A stretch of 9,031 nt of DNA, taken from an uncultured Eggerthella sp. GTDB taxonomy: Bacteria > Actinomycetota > Coriobacteriia > Coriobacteriales > Eggerthellaceae. The DNA is taken from NCBI GenBank assembly GCA_902470405.1, contig CABRGJ010000018.1, forward strand, positions 1 to 9,031, given 5' to 3'. Made by a program: the position numbers and the translations under genes. How positions within the stretch are numbered: the first letter of the stretch is position 1; each line of letters opens with the position of its first letter. Below are positions 1 to 6,528 of the stretch, in pieces. The notes beneath the pieces are model-generated. The model did not search any database and was not told the DNA's origin. It worked only from the letters and a program-made list of their open reading frames with translations.

Positions 1-192
1 GCCATAATAACGTTTGCCAGGATAGCCTTCTGCATATTTATTGGTGAGCACGCTGCCTACTGCTTCCATGACAGCAGGTGACGTGAAGTTCTCTGATGCG
101 ATCAGCTCGACGCATGAGCGCTCACGCTGAAGCTCCTGACCGATCGCATTCGCGATCTCTTGATCTTGTTCGGCAAGGATGGGATATGCCAT
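1..192 (-). CDS. glyA: Serine hydroxymethyltransferase, N-terminal part (cut by window edge)
   Basis: Serine hydroxymethyltransferase is a cytosolic pyridoxal-phosphate enzyme that interconverts serine and glycine while loading a one-carbon unit onto tetrahydrofolate. Only the first 64 residues are visible, reading off the left edge. They begin [17 protein letters not shown] and contain the family signatures [13 protein letters not shown] (residues about 29-41) and [14 protein letters not shown] (about 51-64), which belong to the substrate- and cofactor-binding N-terminal region of GlyA. The lysine that binds the cofactor lies outside the window. The ATG at 192-190 has a good Shine-Dalgarno site just upstream (AAAGGAG, about 5 bases before it), and the start matches the usual GlyA N-terminus. 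It lies 55 bases after the lipoprotein gene on the same strand. Recognition is strong; only the incomplete length limits it. Confidence 0.95.
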   Translation of the reverse strand, partial: MAYPILAEQDQEIANAIGQELQRERSCVELIASENFTSPAVMEAVGSVLTNKYAEGYPGKRYYG

Positions 193-209
193 GCCCTTCT
201 CCTTTCATC

Positions 210-229
210 GCCGAAGCATCATGTTCGGC
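210..229 (-). other. Small inverted repeat just upstream of the glyA ribosome binding site
   Basis: In the 55-base gap between the lipoprotein stop and glyA, GCCGAA and TTCGGC form a perfect 6-bp stem around an 8-base loop. It sits right before the glyA Shine-Dalgarno site. There is no run of T after it, so it does not look like a classical terminator. It may be an mRNA structure modulating glyA translation, a weak attenuator or chance. I recognise no riboswitch here. Confidence 0.3.
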
Positions 230-247
230 ATTCATGGGCCAGTACCC

Positions 248-982
248 TTATTCTTCGGAAGTATCTTGTCCTTCTTGTGCGGGAGCCGTGCACTCAACAG
301 GCAACTTCACGCCAAGGCTTGCAAGTTCATTGAAAGGCAATTCGTAATAGCCTGAAAGATTATCGGTCGAACCGAGTAACGCATCACGGTAAACGCCATT
401 ATCCGCGTTACCAACCACGCTCCATTCGTCGTCGATCTTCTGCACTTGTACAACACATTCGGTTAGCACCGGTTCAGTATTCTCGAAAAGACTTTGCAAA
501 AGGAGCCTGCCGTATTCGCAAGGATCCTCGCTCTGCCCCGCTTTGATGGCCTGCTCGTTCGCAGCGAGCCATTCCACATAATCGTTCGACCACTGCTTGA
601 TGATCGGCTCGAGCTGACGGCAGGTGATCTTAGCGTTGATGTCTGCGGCGTCTTCATCGATATTCATCTCCAGATCGCCCAAACTATAGGTGAATCCATC
701 AAGCCACCAACCATAGAATTCTGCTTGCGAGACACCGATCTGCTCAAGCTGCTCTGCTCCTGAAACCTGAGGCAGATAGGTGAGCGATTCAGGATCATGC
801 TTTTCAATGGCGGCCATCTCGGCAATAGCAGCATTCGCCGCAAGCTGGCCTGCAGGAGGCTTGCATCCTGAAAGACAGAGCGCCATGCATGCAAAGAGCG
901 CAAGGGTGGCGAAAGCTATCGCGACTTGTTTCACCGAGCTCTTGCTTTGCAATTCTCCATTCGAAGAAGTGAATCGTTTCAT
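248..982 (-). CDS. Putative lipoprotein of unknown function
   Basis: The predicted 244-residue protein is exported and lipid-anchored. A polar, basic N-terminus (residues 1-18) is followed by a hydrophobic stretch (about 19-36) and the lipobox LSGC, so Cys40 should be the lipidated residue after signal peptidase II cleavage. The mature part is mostly helical-looking and acidic, with four further cysteines, an aromatic patch (EFYGWWLDGFTYSLGD) and a C-terminal segment EWSVVGNADNGVYRDALLG before an Asp/Glu-rich tail. That late segment resembles the end of NTF2-like or DUF4878/DUF5105-type lipoprotein domains, but I cannot assign a family. I chose the ATG at 982 because it follows GGGAG at good spacing and gives an immediate signal peptide. 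The longer frame to 1129 would run into the end of rpiB and put about 49 residues before the signal. It sits between rpiB (37-base gap) and glyA, probably in the same transcript. Function unknown. Confidence 0.85.
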   Translation of the reverse strand: MKRFTSSNGELQSKSSVKQVAIAFATLALFACMALCLSGCKPPAGQLAANAAIAEMAAIEKHDPESLTYLPQVSGAEQLEQIGVSQAEFYGWWLDGFTYSLGDLEMNIDEDAADINAKITCRQLEPIIKQWSNDYVEWLAANEQAIKAGQSEDPCEYGRLLLQSLFENTEPVLTECVVQVQKIDDEWSVVGNADNGVYRDALLGSTDNLSGYYELPFNELASLGVKLPVECTAPAQEGQDTSEE

Positions 983-1019
983 ATGATCTCCCAAGCTCCC
1001 TTCATAATGCATGCCAAAA

Positions 1020-1466
1020 TTAGTCGACGCTTTCATCGATCGCCATGATCTTCTCCACACGCTGAGCGTGACGTCCGCCTCCGAATTCGGTGGAAAGGAA
1101 CGTGCGCAGGATCTCTTTGTTGGTCTCAAGGCTCACAAAGCGTCCTGAGAGCGTGATGACATTCGCATCGTTGTGCTCACGAGAGAGCTGAGCGAACTCG
1201 GGACTGACGATGTTCGCCGCGCGAATCCCAGGAACCTTGTCGGCAGCCATTGCCATACCTATCCCCGTACCGCACACGAGCACACCGTATTCTGCAACGC
1301 CTTGCACGACATCATGTGCGACTAAAAGCGCATAATCGGGGTAATCTACACGATCATCCGTTGCTGGACCACGATCGATCACCTCATGTCCGCATGAGAT
1401 AAGGAAGTCCGCCAACTGACCCTTCTGTTCGAATCCTGCATGATCCGAGCCGATCGAAATGACCAT
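1020..1466 (-). CDS. rpiB: Ribose-5-phosphate isomerase B (RpiB/LacAB family)
   Basis: RpiB interconverts ribose 5-phosphate and ribulose 5-phosphate in the non-oxidative pentose phosphate pathway, in the cytosol. The 148-residue product has the normal family length and full signature set: IGSDHAGFEQK (residues 5-15), the active-site stretch GVLVCGTGIGMAMAADK (61-77) with catalytic Cys65 and the anion-holding GTGIGM loop, REHNDANVITLSGRF (96-110) with His98, and GGGRHAQRVEKI (129-140) with the phosphate-contacting Arg/His residues. LacA/LacB (galactose-6-phosphate isomerase) subunits belong to the same superfamily, but the presence of the Cys and His and the single copy favour RpiB; some relatives act on allose 6-phosphate. 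The ATG at 1466 follows a purine-rich GAGGGG site. A 97-base gap separates it from glpK upstream, so it may have its own promoter. Confidence 0.95.
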   Translation of the reverse strand: MVISIGSDHAGFEQKGQLADFLISCGHEVIDRGPATDDRVDYPDYALLVAHDVVQGVAEYGVLVCGTGIGMAMAADKVPGIRAANIVSPEFAQLSREHNDANVITLSGRFVSLETNKEILRTFLSTEFGGGRHAQRVEKIMAIDESVD

Positions 1467-1484
1467 GATCCCCCTCTTTCCGTT

Positions 1485-1500
1485 GCATCGATCACGATGC
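1485..1500 (-). other. Perfect inverted repeat in the rpiB leader
   Basis: GCATCG and CGATGC form a perfect 6-bp inverted repeat around TGAT (minus-strand reading). It ends about 18 bases before the rpiB start codon, just upstream of the Shine-Dalgarno site. It could be an operator half-site pair or a small leader hairpin. No T-run follows, so it is not a terminator. The window is rich in GATC/CGAT words, which raises the chance of such palindromes by accident. Confidence 0.3.
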
Positions 1501-1516
1501 GTCTTATCGAATCGAA

Positions 1517-1522
1517 CTTATA
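1517..1522 (-). promoter_or_regulatory. Possible -10 box for rpiB
   Basis: The 97-base gap between glpK and rpiB contains TATAAG (minus-strand reading), about 50 bases before the rpiB start. It is the best -10 candidate in the gap, but no good -35 hexamer lies at 16-18 bases upstream (TCGGAC at 18 bases is poor). No terminator is visible after glpK either, so read-through from glpK is equally possible. The call is weak. Confidence 0.2.
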
Positions 1523-1563
1523 AACGAGCATGCACGCGAAGTCCGATCCTTATCGCTTCCTCA

Positions 1564-3081
1564 TTATACGTAAGGCGCAGATGACTTCGTTCGACAAACG
1601 CAATCATTCCAGCCTGCGAGCAGATCATCTCGCTGGCGTGAATCGATGGACGGAACGAACACTGTTGCATTCTGTTTCACCGCACGCAATTCATCTTGAT
1701 CGCGCCAATAACCGCTTGCAAGTCCTGCCAAAAATGCAGCACCGAGCGCAGTGCTCTCGACGATCTCTGGCCGAATGAGCGGCGTATCGAGAATGTCGGA
1801 GCAGAACTGCATGAGAAAATCATTCTGGCTCACCCCACCATCGACCCGGAGCGCCTCGAGCGCGATGTCGGTGTCGAGCTCCATCGCACGCAGCACGTCA
1901 TAGACTTGATAGGCCTGCGCCTCCAAGCACGCACGAACCAGATGCGCCTTTTCGACCCCACGCGTCAACCCGTAGATCGCTCCACGCGCATTCGAGTCCC
2001 AATACGGTGCGCCAAGTCCCGTGAACGCTGGCACGACGTAAACACCGTTAGAATCCTCAACGGAAAGCGCGAGCGTCGATGTGGAAGTAGGATCATCGAT
2101 CATCTCAAGGCCTTCTTGCAACCACTGGATGAGCGCCCCTCCCATGAAAACGCTTCCTTCAAGCGCATATTCCATCTGATCGGCACTAGGAGCGGTAGCG
2201 GCGATCGTTGTGAGCAGCCCGTGATGCGAAAGTACGGGCGCCGATCCAATATTCATGAGCATGAAACAGCCTGTACCGAAAGTCGATTTCGCTTCTCCTG
2301 GCGAAAAACAGCATTGGCCGAACAGTGCTGCCTGCTGATCGCCTGCGACACCCATGAGCGGAATGCCACCAGGCAGGATATCGCTGCTTGTGCGGCCGAA
2401 GCTGCCTGACGAAGGACGCACCTCGGGCAACATCGAGAGCGGAATATCGAAAAGCTCACACAGCCATGGGTCCCACTGTCCTGTAGTGATGTTGAACAGC
2501 ATCGTGCGACTCGCATTCGTAAGGTCGGTCGCATGAACGCGTCCTTGCGTCAAATTCCAGATCAGCCATGAATCTACCGTGCCGAATAGCAAATCACCTG
2601 CCCCAGCCCGCTCGCGCGCACCCTCGACATGATCGAGGATCCACGCGATCTTGCTCGCTGAGAAATAGGCATCGGGAATAAGGCCCGTACGTGCCTTTAT
2701 CTCCTCAACAATCTGCTCGTCCTGCTGAAGTGCTTCGATAGCAGGCGCGGTTCGACGACACTGCCACACGATCGCGTTATAGACAGGCTCGCCCGTATTG
2801 CGATCCCAAACAATAGTTGTTTCACGCTGATTGGTGATACCGATGCTGTCGATATCTTCAGGAACGAGTCCTTCAGCGACCAATAGCTCAGTAAGTACCT
2901 TGAGCTGACTTGAAAGGATATCCTTCGGATCATGCTCGACCCAACCTGGCTGCGGGAATATCTGAGGGAAAGGACTTTGCGTCACGGCACGCACGATTCC
3001 TGCTCGATCGACGAGCACTGCACGTGAAGAGGTAGTGCCTTGATCGAGCGCGATCACAAATGATTCTCTTGCATTGCTCAT
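1564..3081 (-). CDS. glpK: Glycerol kinase
   Basis: GlpK is a cytosolic FGGY-family kinase that phosphorylates glycerol to sn-glycerol 3-phosphate using ATP, feeding glycolysis or lipid synthesis. The 505-residue product has the normal length. It shows the N-terminal ATP-binding loop DQGTTSSR (residues 13-20), glycerol-binding NQRET (84-88), WQCRRT (106-111) with DAYFSASK (137-144), the catalytic GDQQAALFGQ (247-256, Asp248), GTGCFML (269-275) and the C-terminal VPAFTGLGAPYWD and RVDGG motifs. The start ATG at 3081 follows AAAGGAAAGGG. The region between the SSGSFGRT and GDQQ motifs lacks the YHF-type histidine that the PTS phosphorylates in Firmicute GlpK. It also seems to lack the Gly-Thr-Arg that binds fructose 1,6-bisphosphate in E. 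coli GlpK. No glpF or glpD is in view. A lipase-like gene lies 56 bases upstream on the same strand, which fits glycerol released from lipids as the substrate. Confidence 0.96.
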   Translation of the reverse strand: MSNARESFVIALDQGTTSSRAVLVDRAGIVRAVTQSPFPQIFPQPGWVEHDPKDILSSQLKVLTELLVAEGLVPEDIDSIGITNQRETTIVWDRNTGEPVYNAIVWQCRRTAPAIEALQQDEQIVEEIKARTGLIPDAYFSASKIAWILDHVEGARERAGAGDLLFGTVDSWLIWNLTQGRVHATDLTNASRTMLFNITTGQWDPWLCELFDIPLSMLPEVRPSSGSFGRTSSDILPGGIPLMGVAGDQQAALFGQCCFSPGEAKSTFGTGCFMLMNIGSAPVLSHHGLLTTIAATAPSADQMEYALEGSVFMGGALIQWLQEGLEMIDDPTSTSTLALSVEDSNGVYVVPAFTGLGAPYWDSNARGAIYGLTRGVEKAHLVRACLEAQAYQVYDVLRAMELDTDIALEALRVDGGVSQNDFLMQFCSDILDTPLIRPEIVESTALGAAFLAGLASGYWRDQDELRAVKQNATVFVPSIDSRQRDDLLAGWNDCVCRTKSSAPYV

Positions 3082-3137
3082 CCGATCCCTTTCCTTTCGC
3101 CTTCTCTGTCTGACGCCCTATAGGCCGACCCTATTAA

Positions 3138-4103
3138 CTAGCTCGCTTCCTTCAAGTGCTCCTCGACCCAAACAAGCACGTCATCCATGACCTTTTGCTT
3201 GCCCGGCTCATTGAGGATCTCGTGGCGCATACCAGGATAAAGGATGAGCGAAACATCTTTTATCCCTGCCTTGCGGTAGAGTTCGACCGCACGCACCACT
3301 GCTTCGCCATTCTCCCCAACTGGATCCTCCGCACCTGCGATGAAGAGCATCGAAAGGTCTTTAGGGACACGCGCTGCAACCCTAGGGCTGACCGCTTGCG
3401 ATACCACGCCTGTTAGAGCAGCATATCCTCCAACCGTGAACATGACGCCACACAAGGGGTCGTCGATATAGGCATCCACCACCGCCGGATCGACCGATAT
3501 CCAATCGAGCGGGGTACGCGCATTCTCGATCGTTTTGCTAAAACCACCCGCACCCATGCTATCGAGCAATTTCGACTTGTGATGTCCTCCACGAACTGCG
3601 CCAACAGCACGGGCGAGCATGTTTCCACTGCGTGCGAGCGCATAGGGTTGATTACCCGTACCGCAGATGATCGCACCTTTCACGCCCTCGGCATGACGGC
3701 TCAGGTACACGCGCGTCACAAAACTGCCCATCGAATGCCCAAAGATGAAATAAGGCAGTCCGCTGAAGCGCTCGAAGAGCGCCCTGCGCACACGACCGAC
3801 GTCCTCGACCAGCACATCAGGACCATGGTCGAGCGTGATATGACCCAAGTCGCGTGCATCCACAACGCTCTTACCGTGGCCCACATGGTCATGAGCACCT
3901 ACAACGAAACCATTCTGTGCGAGGAAATGCGCGAATTCATCGTAGCGATCGATGTGCTCCTCCATGCCATGCACAATCTGTACAACGCCCTTCAGTTCCG
4001 CCTCGGGCACATAAGGGATCCAAAGCGACACGCGAAGCTGCGAGGCTCCGTCGCTTGAAGGCACGAAATGCTCTATACGCTCCACCAGGATCGAAGTTTT
4101 CAT
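3138..4103 (-). CDS. Alpha/beta hydrolase, monoacylglycerol lipase type
   Basis: This 321-residue cytosolic alpha/beta hydrolase belongs to the Hydrolase_4/serine-aminopeptidase-like group that includes monoacylglycerol lipases and lysophospholipases. After strand QIVHGM (residues 42-47, the HGM oxyanion motif) come ERYD-like HIDRYDEFAHFL and HDHVGHGKS (71-79), both typical of the lipase branch. The nucleophile elbow is GHSMGS (122-127) with Ser124. The acid residue is probably Asp260 in AGAEDPVG, and the base is His294 in GMRHEILNEP, giving a complete triad. A variable cap region lies at roughly 150-235. There is no signal peptide. The ATG at 4103 follows AAGGAG. Its neighbour downstream is glycerol kinase, so release of glycerol from acylglycerols is a plausible role. 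The true ester substrate cannot be read from sequence; a lysophospholipid or other acyl ester remains possible. Confidence 0.88.
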   Translation of the reverse strand: MKTSILVERIEHFVPSSDGASQLRVSLWIPYVPEAELKGVVQIVHGMEEHIDRYDEFAHFLAQNGFVVGAHDHVGHGKSVVDARDLGHITLDHGPDVLVEDVGRVRRALFERFSGLPYFIFGHSMGSFVTRVYLSRHAEGVKGAIICGTGNQPYALARSGNMLARAVGAVRGGHHKSKLLDSMGAGGFSKTIENARTPLDWISVDPAVVDAYIDDPLCGVMFTVGGYAALTGVVSQAVSPRVAARVPKDLSMLFIAGAEDPVGENGEAVVRAVELYRKAGIKDVSLILYPGMRHEILNEPGKQKVMDDVLVWVEEHLKEAS

Positions 4104-4152
4104 GACTTGCTCCTTGTCTCACTGCAGCCAGCCAGGCGCAGCTGTCTAATCG

Positions 4153-6528
4153 TTACATTCGATCGCATGCGAATCCCGCGCATGCAAAAAGCTCTTTCAC
4201 ATCGAGCGACCCCGTACGGATAACGTGCGGTCTATCATGCGTGCAATCGACCACACATGAAGCTCGACCCTCCCGTGTCTTGCCCGATAGCGCGCAAAGC
4301 GCAGTGGTGAATGCCTCGGGCACATCTTCAAAATGCGTTGGTGCCGGCTCACCCGAGAGGTTCGCGGAAGTGGTCGCGAGCGGGCCAACCCTCCCGATGA
4401 GTTCACGCATCACGTCGTGATCAGGCACACGCAGCGCGATCGTTCCTTCCGCGCTCTGGTACGCCTTTGGCACCGCATCCGATGCTTCCACTACCAATGT
4501 GAGCGCGCCTGGCCAGAAGTCTTGTGCGATATCTTTCGCCCATGCGGGCACGTTCTTCCCATAGATCTCAAGATCATCCACACTCCCGATCAACCATGCG
4601 ATGGGCTTATCGTCGCTTCGTTGCTTCAATCGAAACAACATCTCTGGTGATGCGGCTGAATCCACCGCAACACCCAGGCCGTAGACCGTGTCTGTCGGAA
4701 AGACAGCTGGCCGTCCCGTCTTCAAAGCACGAACGACCTCGTCAAACACGGTCGTATCGCTGTCATCATCTGCATACCTACGCTGCCTCTTCTCATAGCG
4801 ATCCGCTACCCGCTGCGCTACTTTGAGCCCATCGACCGCAGCCGACATGATGCCCCCTGCGAATCCAGGCCCTTCACCGCAAGGATACAGTCCGCTCGCA
4901 TGGATCTCTCCAATCTCCTGATCAGCTACATCGAAGTACGCTTGCAGCTCTTCGCTGCGACAGATTCTCACCGGAGAAGATGAGCGTGTTTCGGGAGCGG
5001 TCATGATCGCGCGCGGATCGTCGAATCCGCGAATCTTCTTACCCATAAGAGGCAATGCTTCACGCAGTGCATCCGATACGAAGATAGGGAGCACTTCGTC
5101 GAGAGAAGCTGCGACCACACCGCGCTCATACGTAGGAACGCAGAATAGAGGCGCCTTGTTCTCAATATCCTTGTTCTTAACATTTTCGAATGTGCGATCT
5201 TCATGGTCGCTACTCGATGCTTGCGCAAGGAATGAACCGACCGATTGAGCAGGCGCCTGATAGGGCTTTCCACCGCGCTCCTGTGATACGCGATACGCAC
5301 GGCGCTCGACTTCCCGCTGCAAAGCCATACCGGCTAACACTTCATCGCTTCCGAAATCAGCTGGATCTACGTTCACCAGAAGTGCCGCATTAGCATTCTT
5401 GCCGGCACGCGCATGATCGCTCATACCATTCGTGACAATGCCACCTTCTTCGCTCGCTGCAGCAACCACTTCACCACCAGGACACATGCAAAAGCTATAG
5501 ACATTTCTTCCGCTCGGCAGGTGGATCGCAAGTTTGTATTCGGCAGCTCCGAGTGCATGGTGATGGGCCGCACCACCCCACTGGGCCTCATTGATGAATG
5601 CCTGGGGGTGCTCGATGCGCACGCCCATCGAAAACGGCTTCTGCTCCATCGCAAGGCCCTTATCCCGTACGAGCTCAAAGGTGTGGCGAGCTGAATGGCC
5701 AGAGGCAAGGATCAGCACATTGCAAGAAAGCTTCATTATCTCTCTCGTTTTGGTGTTCTTGAGCACGATCAAACGTAGTTCGCGGTCTTCGAAGGTCATA
5801 TCCACGAGCTGCGTATGGAAATGCACTTCGCCTTCCAAGGCGATGATGTTCTTACGAATGGCAGCGACGATATGCGCAAGATTATCACTTCCCATATGGG
5901 GGTGAGCTTGCCATAAGATGCTTTCAGGGGCGCCCGCCTCCACGAACCAGTGAAGCACATGCGATGTGAGCATATTCTTCGTGTTCGTAGTGAGCTTTCC
6001 GTCAGAGAAGGTACCCGCACCGCCTTCACCGAACTGTATATTCGACCACGGGTCGAGCTTTCCTGTTTCAAAGAACACCGAAACATCCTTTATGCGCTCT
6101 TCAACAGGAGCGCCTTGCTCGATCAGGATCGGCTTGAGACCGCAACGGGCAAGATACCAAGCAGCGAACAAGCCTGCTGGACCCGCTCCTACTACCACGG
6201 GAGGATGATCGGGCGCTGTTAGGCAAGGGATCGAAAGCTCCTCATAAGGACGCGAAAGGCTGATCTGCAGGCCTTTCAGCTTTGGATCTTTGCGCTCCGC
6301 ACGATCCAAGAGCTGCTGCTCGACATTCGAAGGCATATCAAGACGATAGGTTGCGATGAAATGCACGTTTGACTTCTTACGTGCATCGACGCTGCGCTTC
6401 AAAAGCCGTGCGTCAAGAAGCGCCTCTGGCACGATTCCGATCTGCTTCGCGATCTCGCGGCACGCAAGATCGTGGTTTTTTAGAAGCCCCGCGTCGAGCG
6501 AGAGCTTGAGTCCCGAAACATCGATCAT
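4153..6528 (-). CDS. FAD-dependent dehydrogenase (COG2509-like) fused to a YrdC/Sua5 (TsaC) domain
   Basis: This 791-residue protein joins two normally separate enzymes. Residues 1 to about 575 form a COG2509-type flavoprotein: an N-terminal domain (1-100), the FAD Rossmann motif VVVGAGPAGL (111-120), GEGGAGTFSDGKL (167-179) and a C-terminal FAD-contact stretch starting GLYPCGEGPGFAGG (546-559). Its substrate is unknown. A charged linker (about 576-592, EKRQRRYADDDSD) leads to a full YrdC/Sua5 domain (about 593-785) with PTDTVYGLG (611-619), KQRSDDKP (635-642), FWPGALTLV, RVPDH (700-704) and TSANLSG (720-726). That domain makes L-threonylcarbamoyl-AMP from threonine, bicarbonate and ATP for the t6A37 modification of tRNAs. 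The Sua5 part has all the key motifs and so looks active, but it lacks the extra C-terminal Sua5 domain and is thus TsaC-length. I chose ATG 6528, not GTG 6540, because its ATGA overlaps the upstream stop and gives the usual N-terminus of this family. No stop or well-placed internal start separates the halves. Confidence 0.92.
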   Translation of the reverse strand: MIDVSGLKLSLDAGLLKNHDLACREIAKQIGIVPEALLDARLLKRSVDARKKSNVHFIATYRLDMPSNVEQQLLDRAERKDPKLKGLQISLSRPYEELSIPCLTAPDHPPVVVGAGPAGLFAAWYLARCGLKPILIEQGAPVEERIKDVSVFFETGKLDPWSNIQFGEGGAGTFSDGKLTTNTKNMLTSHVLHWFVEAGAPESILWQAHPHMGSDNLAHIVAAIRKNIIALEGEVHFHTQLVDMTFEDRELRLIVLKNTKTREIMKLSCNVLILASGHSARHTFELVRDKGLAMEQKPFSMGVRIEHPQAFINEAQWGGAAHHHALGAAEYKLAIHLPSGRNVYSFCMCPGGEVVAAASEEGGIVTNGMSDHARAGKNANAALLVNVDPADFGSDEVLAGMALQREVERRAYRVSQERGGKPYQAPAQSVGSFLAQASSSDHEDRTFENVKNKDIENKAPLFCVPTYERGVVAASLDEVLPIFVSDALREALPLMGKKIRGFDDPRAIMTAPETRSSSPVRICRSEELQAYFDVADQEIGEIHASGLYPCGEGPGFAGGIMSAAVDGLKVAQRVADRYEKRQRRYADDDSDTTVFDEVVRALKTGRPAVFPTDTVYGLGVAVDSAASPEMLFRLKQRSDDKPIAWLIGSVDDLEIYGKNVPAWAKDIAQDFWPGALTLVVEASDAVPKAYQSAEGTIALRVPDHDVMRELIGRVGPLATTSANLSGEPAPTHFEDVPEAFTTALCALSGKTREGRASCVVDCTHDRPHVIRTGSLDVKELFACAGFACDRM

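Noticed and set aside
983..1129. N-terminal extension of the lipoprotein frame
   Set aside because: It overlaps the end of rpiB and puts about 49 residues before the signal peptide, whereas the ATG at 982 has a good ribosome binding site and an immediate signal peptide.
1696..2409. Plus-strand open frame of 237 codons opposite glpK
   Set aside because: It is fully antisense to a well-recognised glycerol kinase, its translation is rich in Arg/Cys/His without any domain, and it has no convincing ribosome binding site. The same applies to the other long plus-strand frames, for example 3579-4058.
3117..3124. CCTATAGG palindrome between the lipase and glpK genes
   Set aside because: It is only 8 bases, does not extend further and has no T-run; it is too short to call a terminator or operator.
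4747..4749. Internal GTG in the linker as a separate start for the Sua5 domain
   Set aside because: No Shine-Dalgarno site at suitable spacing. The nearby ATGs behind a GAAGAGG-like stretch are out of frame with the Sua5 domain, so a separate Sua5 product is not supported, although it cannot be fully excluded.
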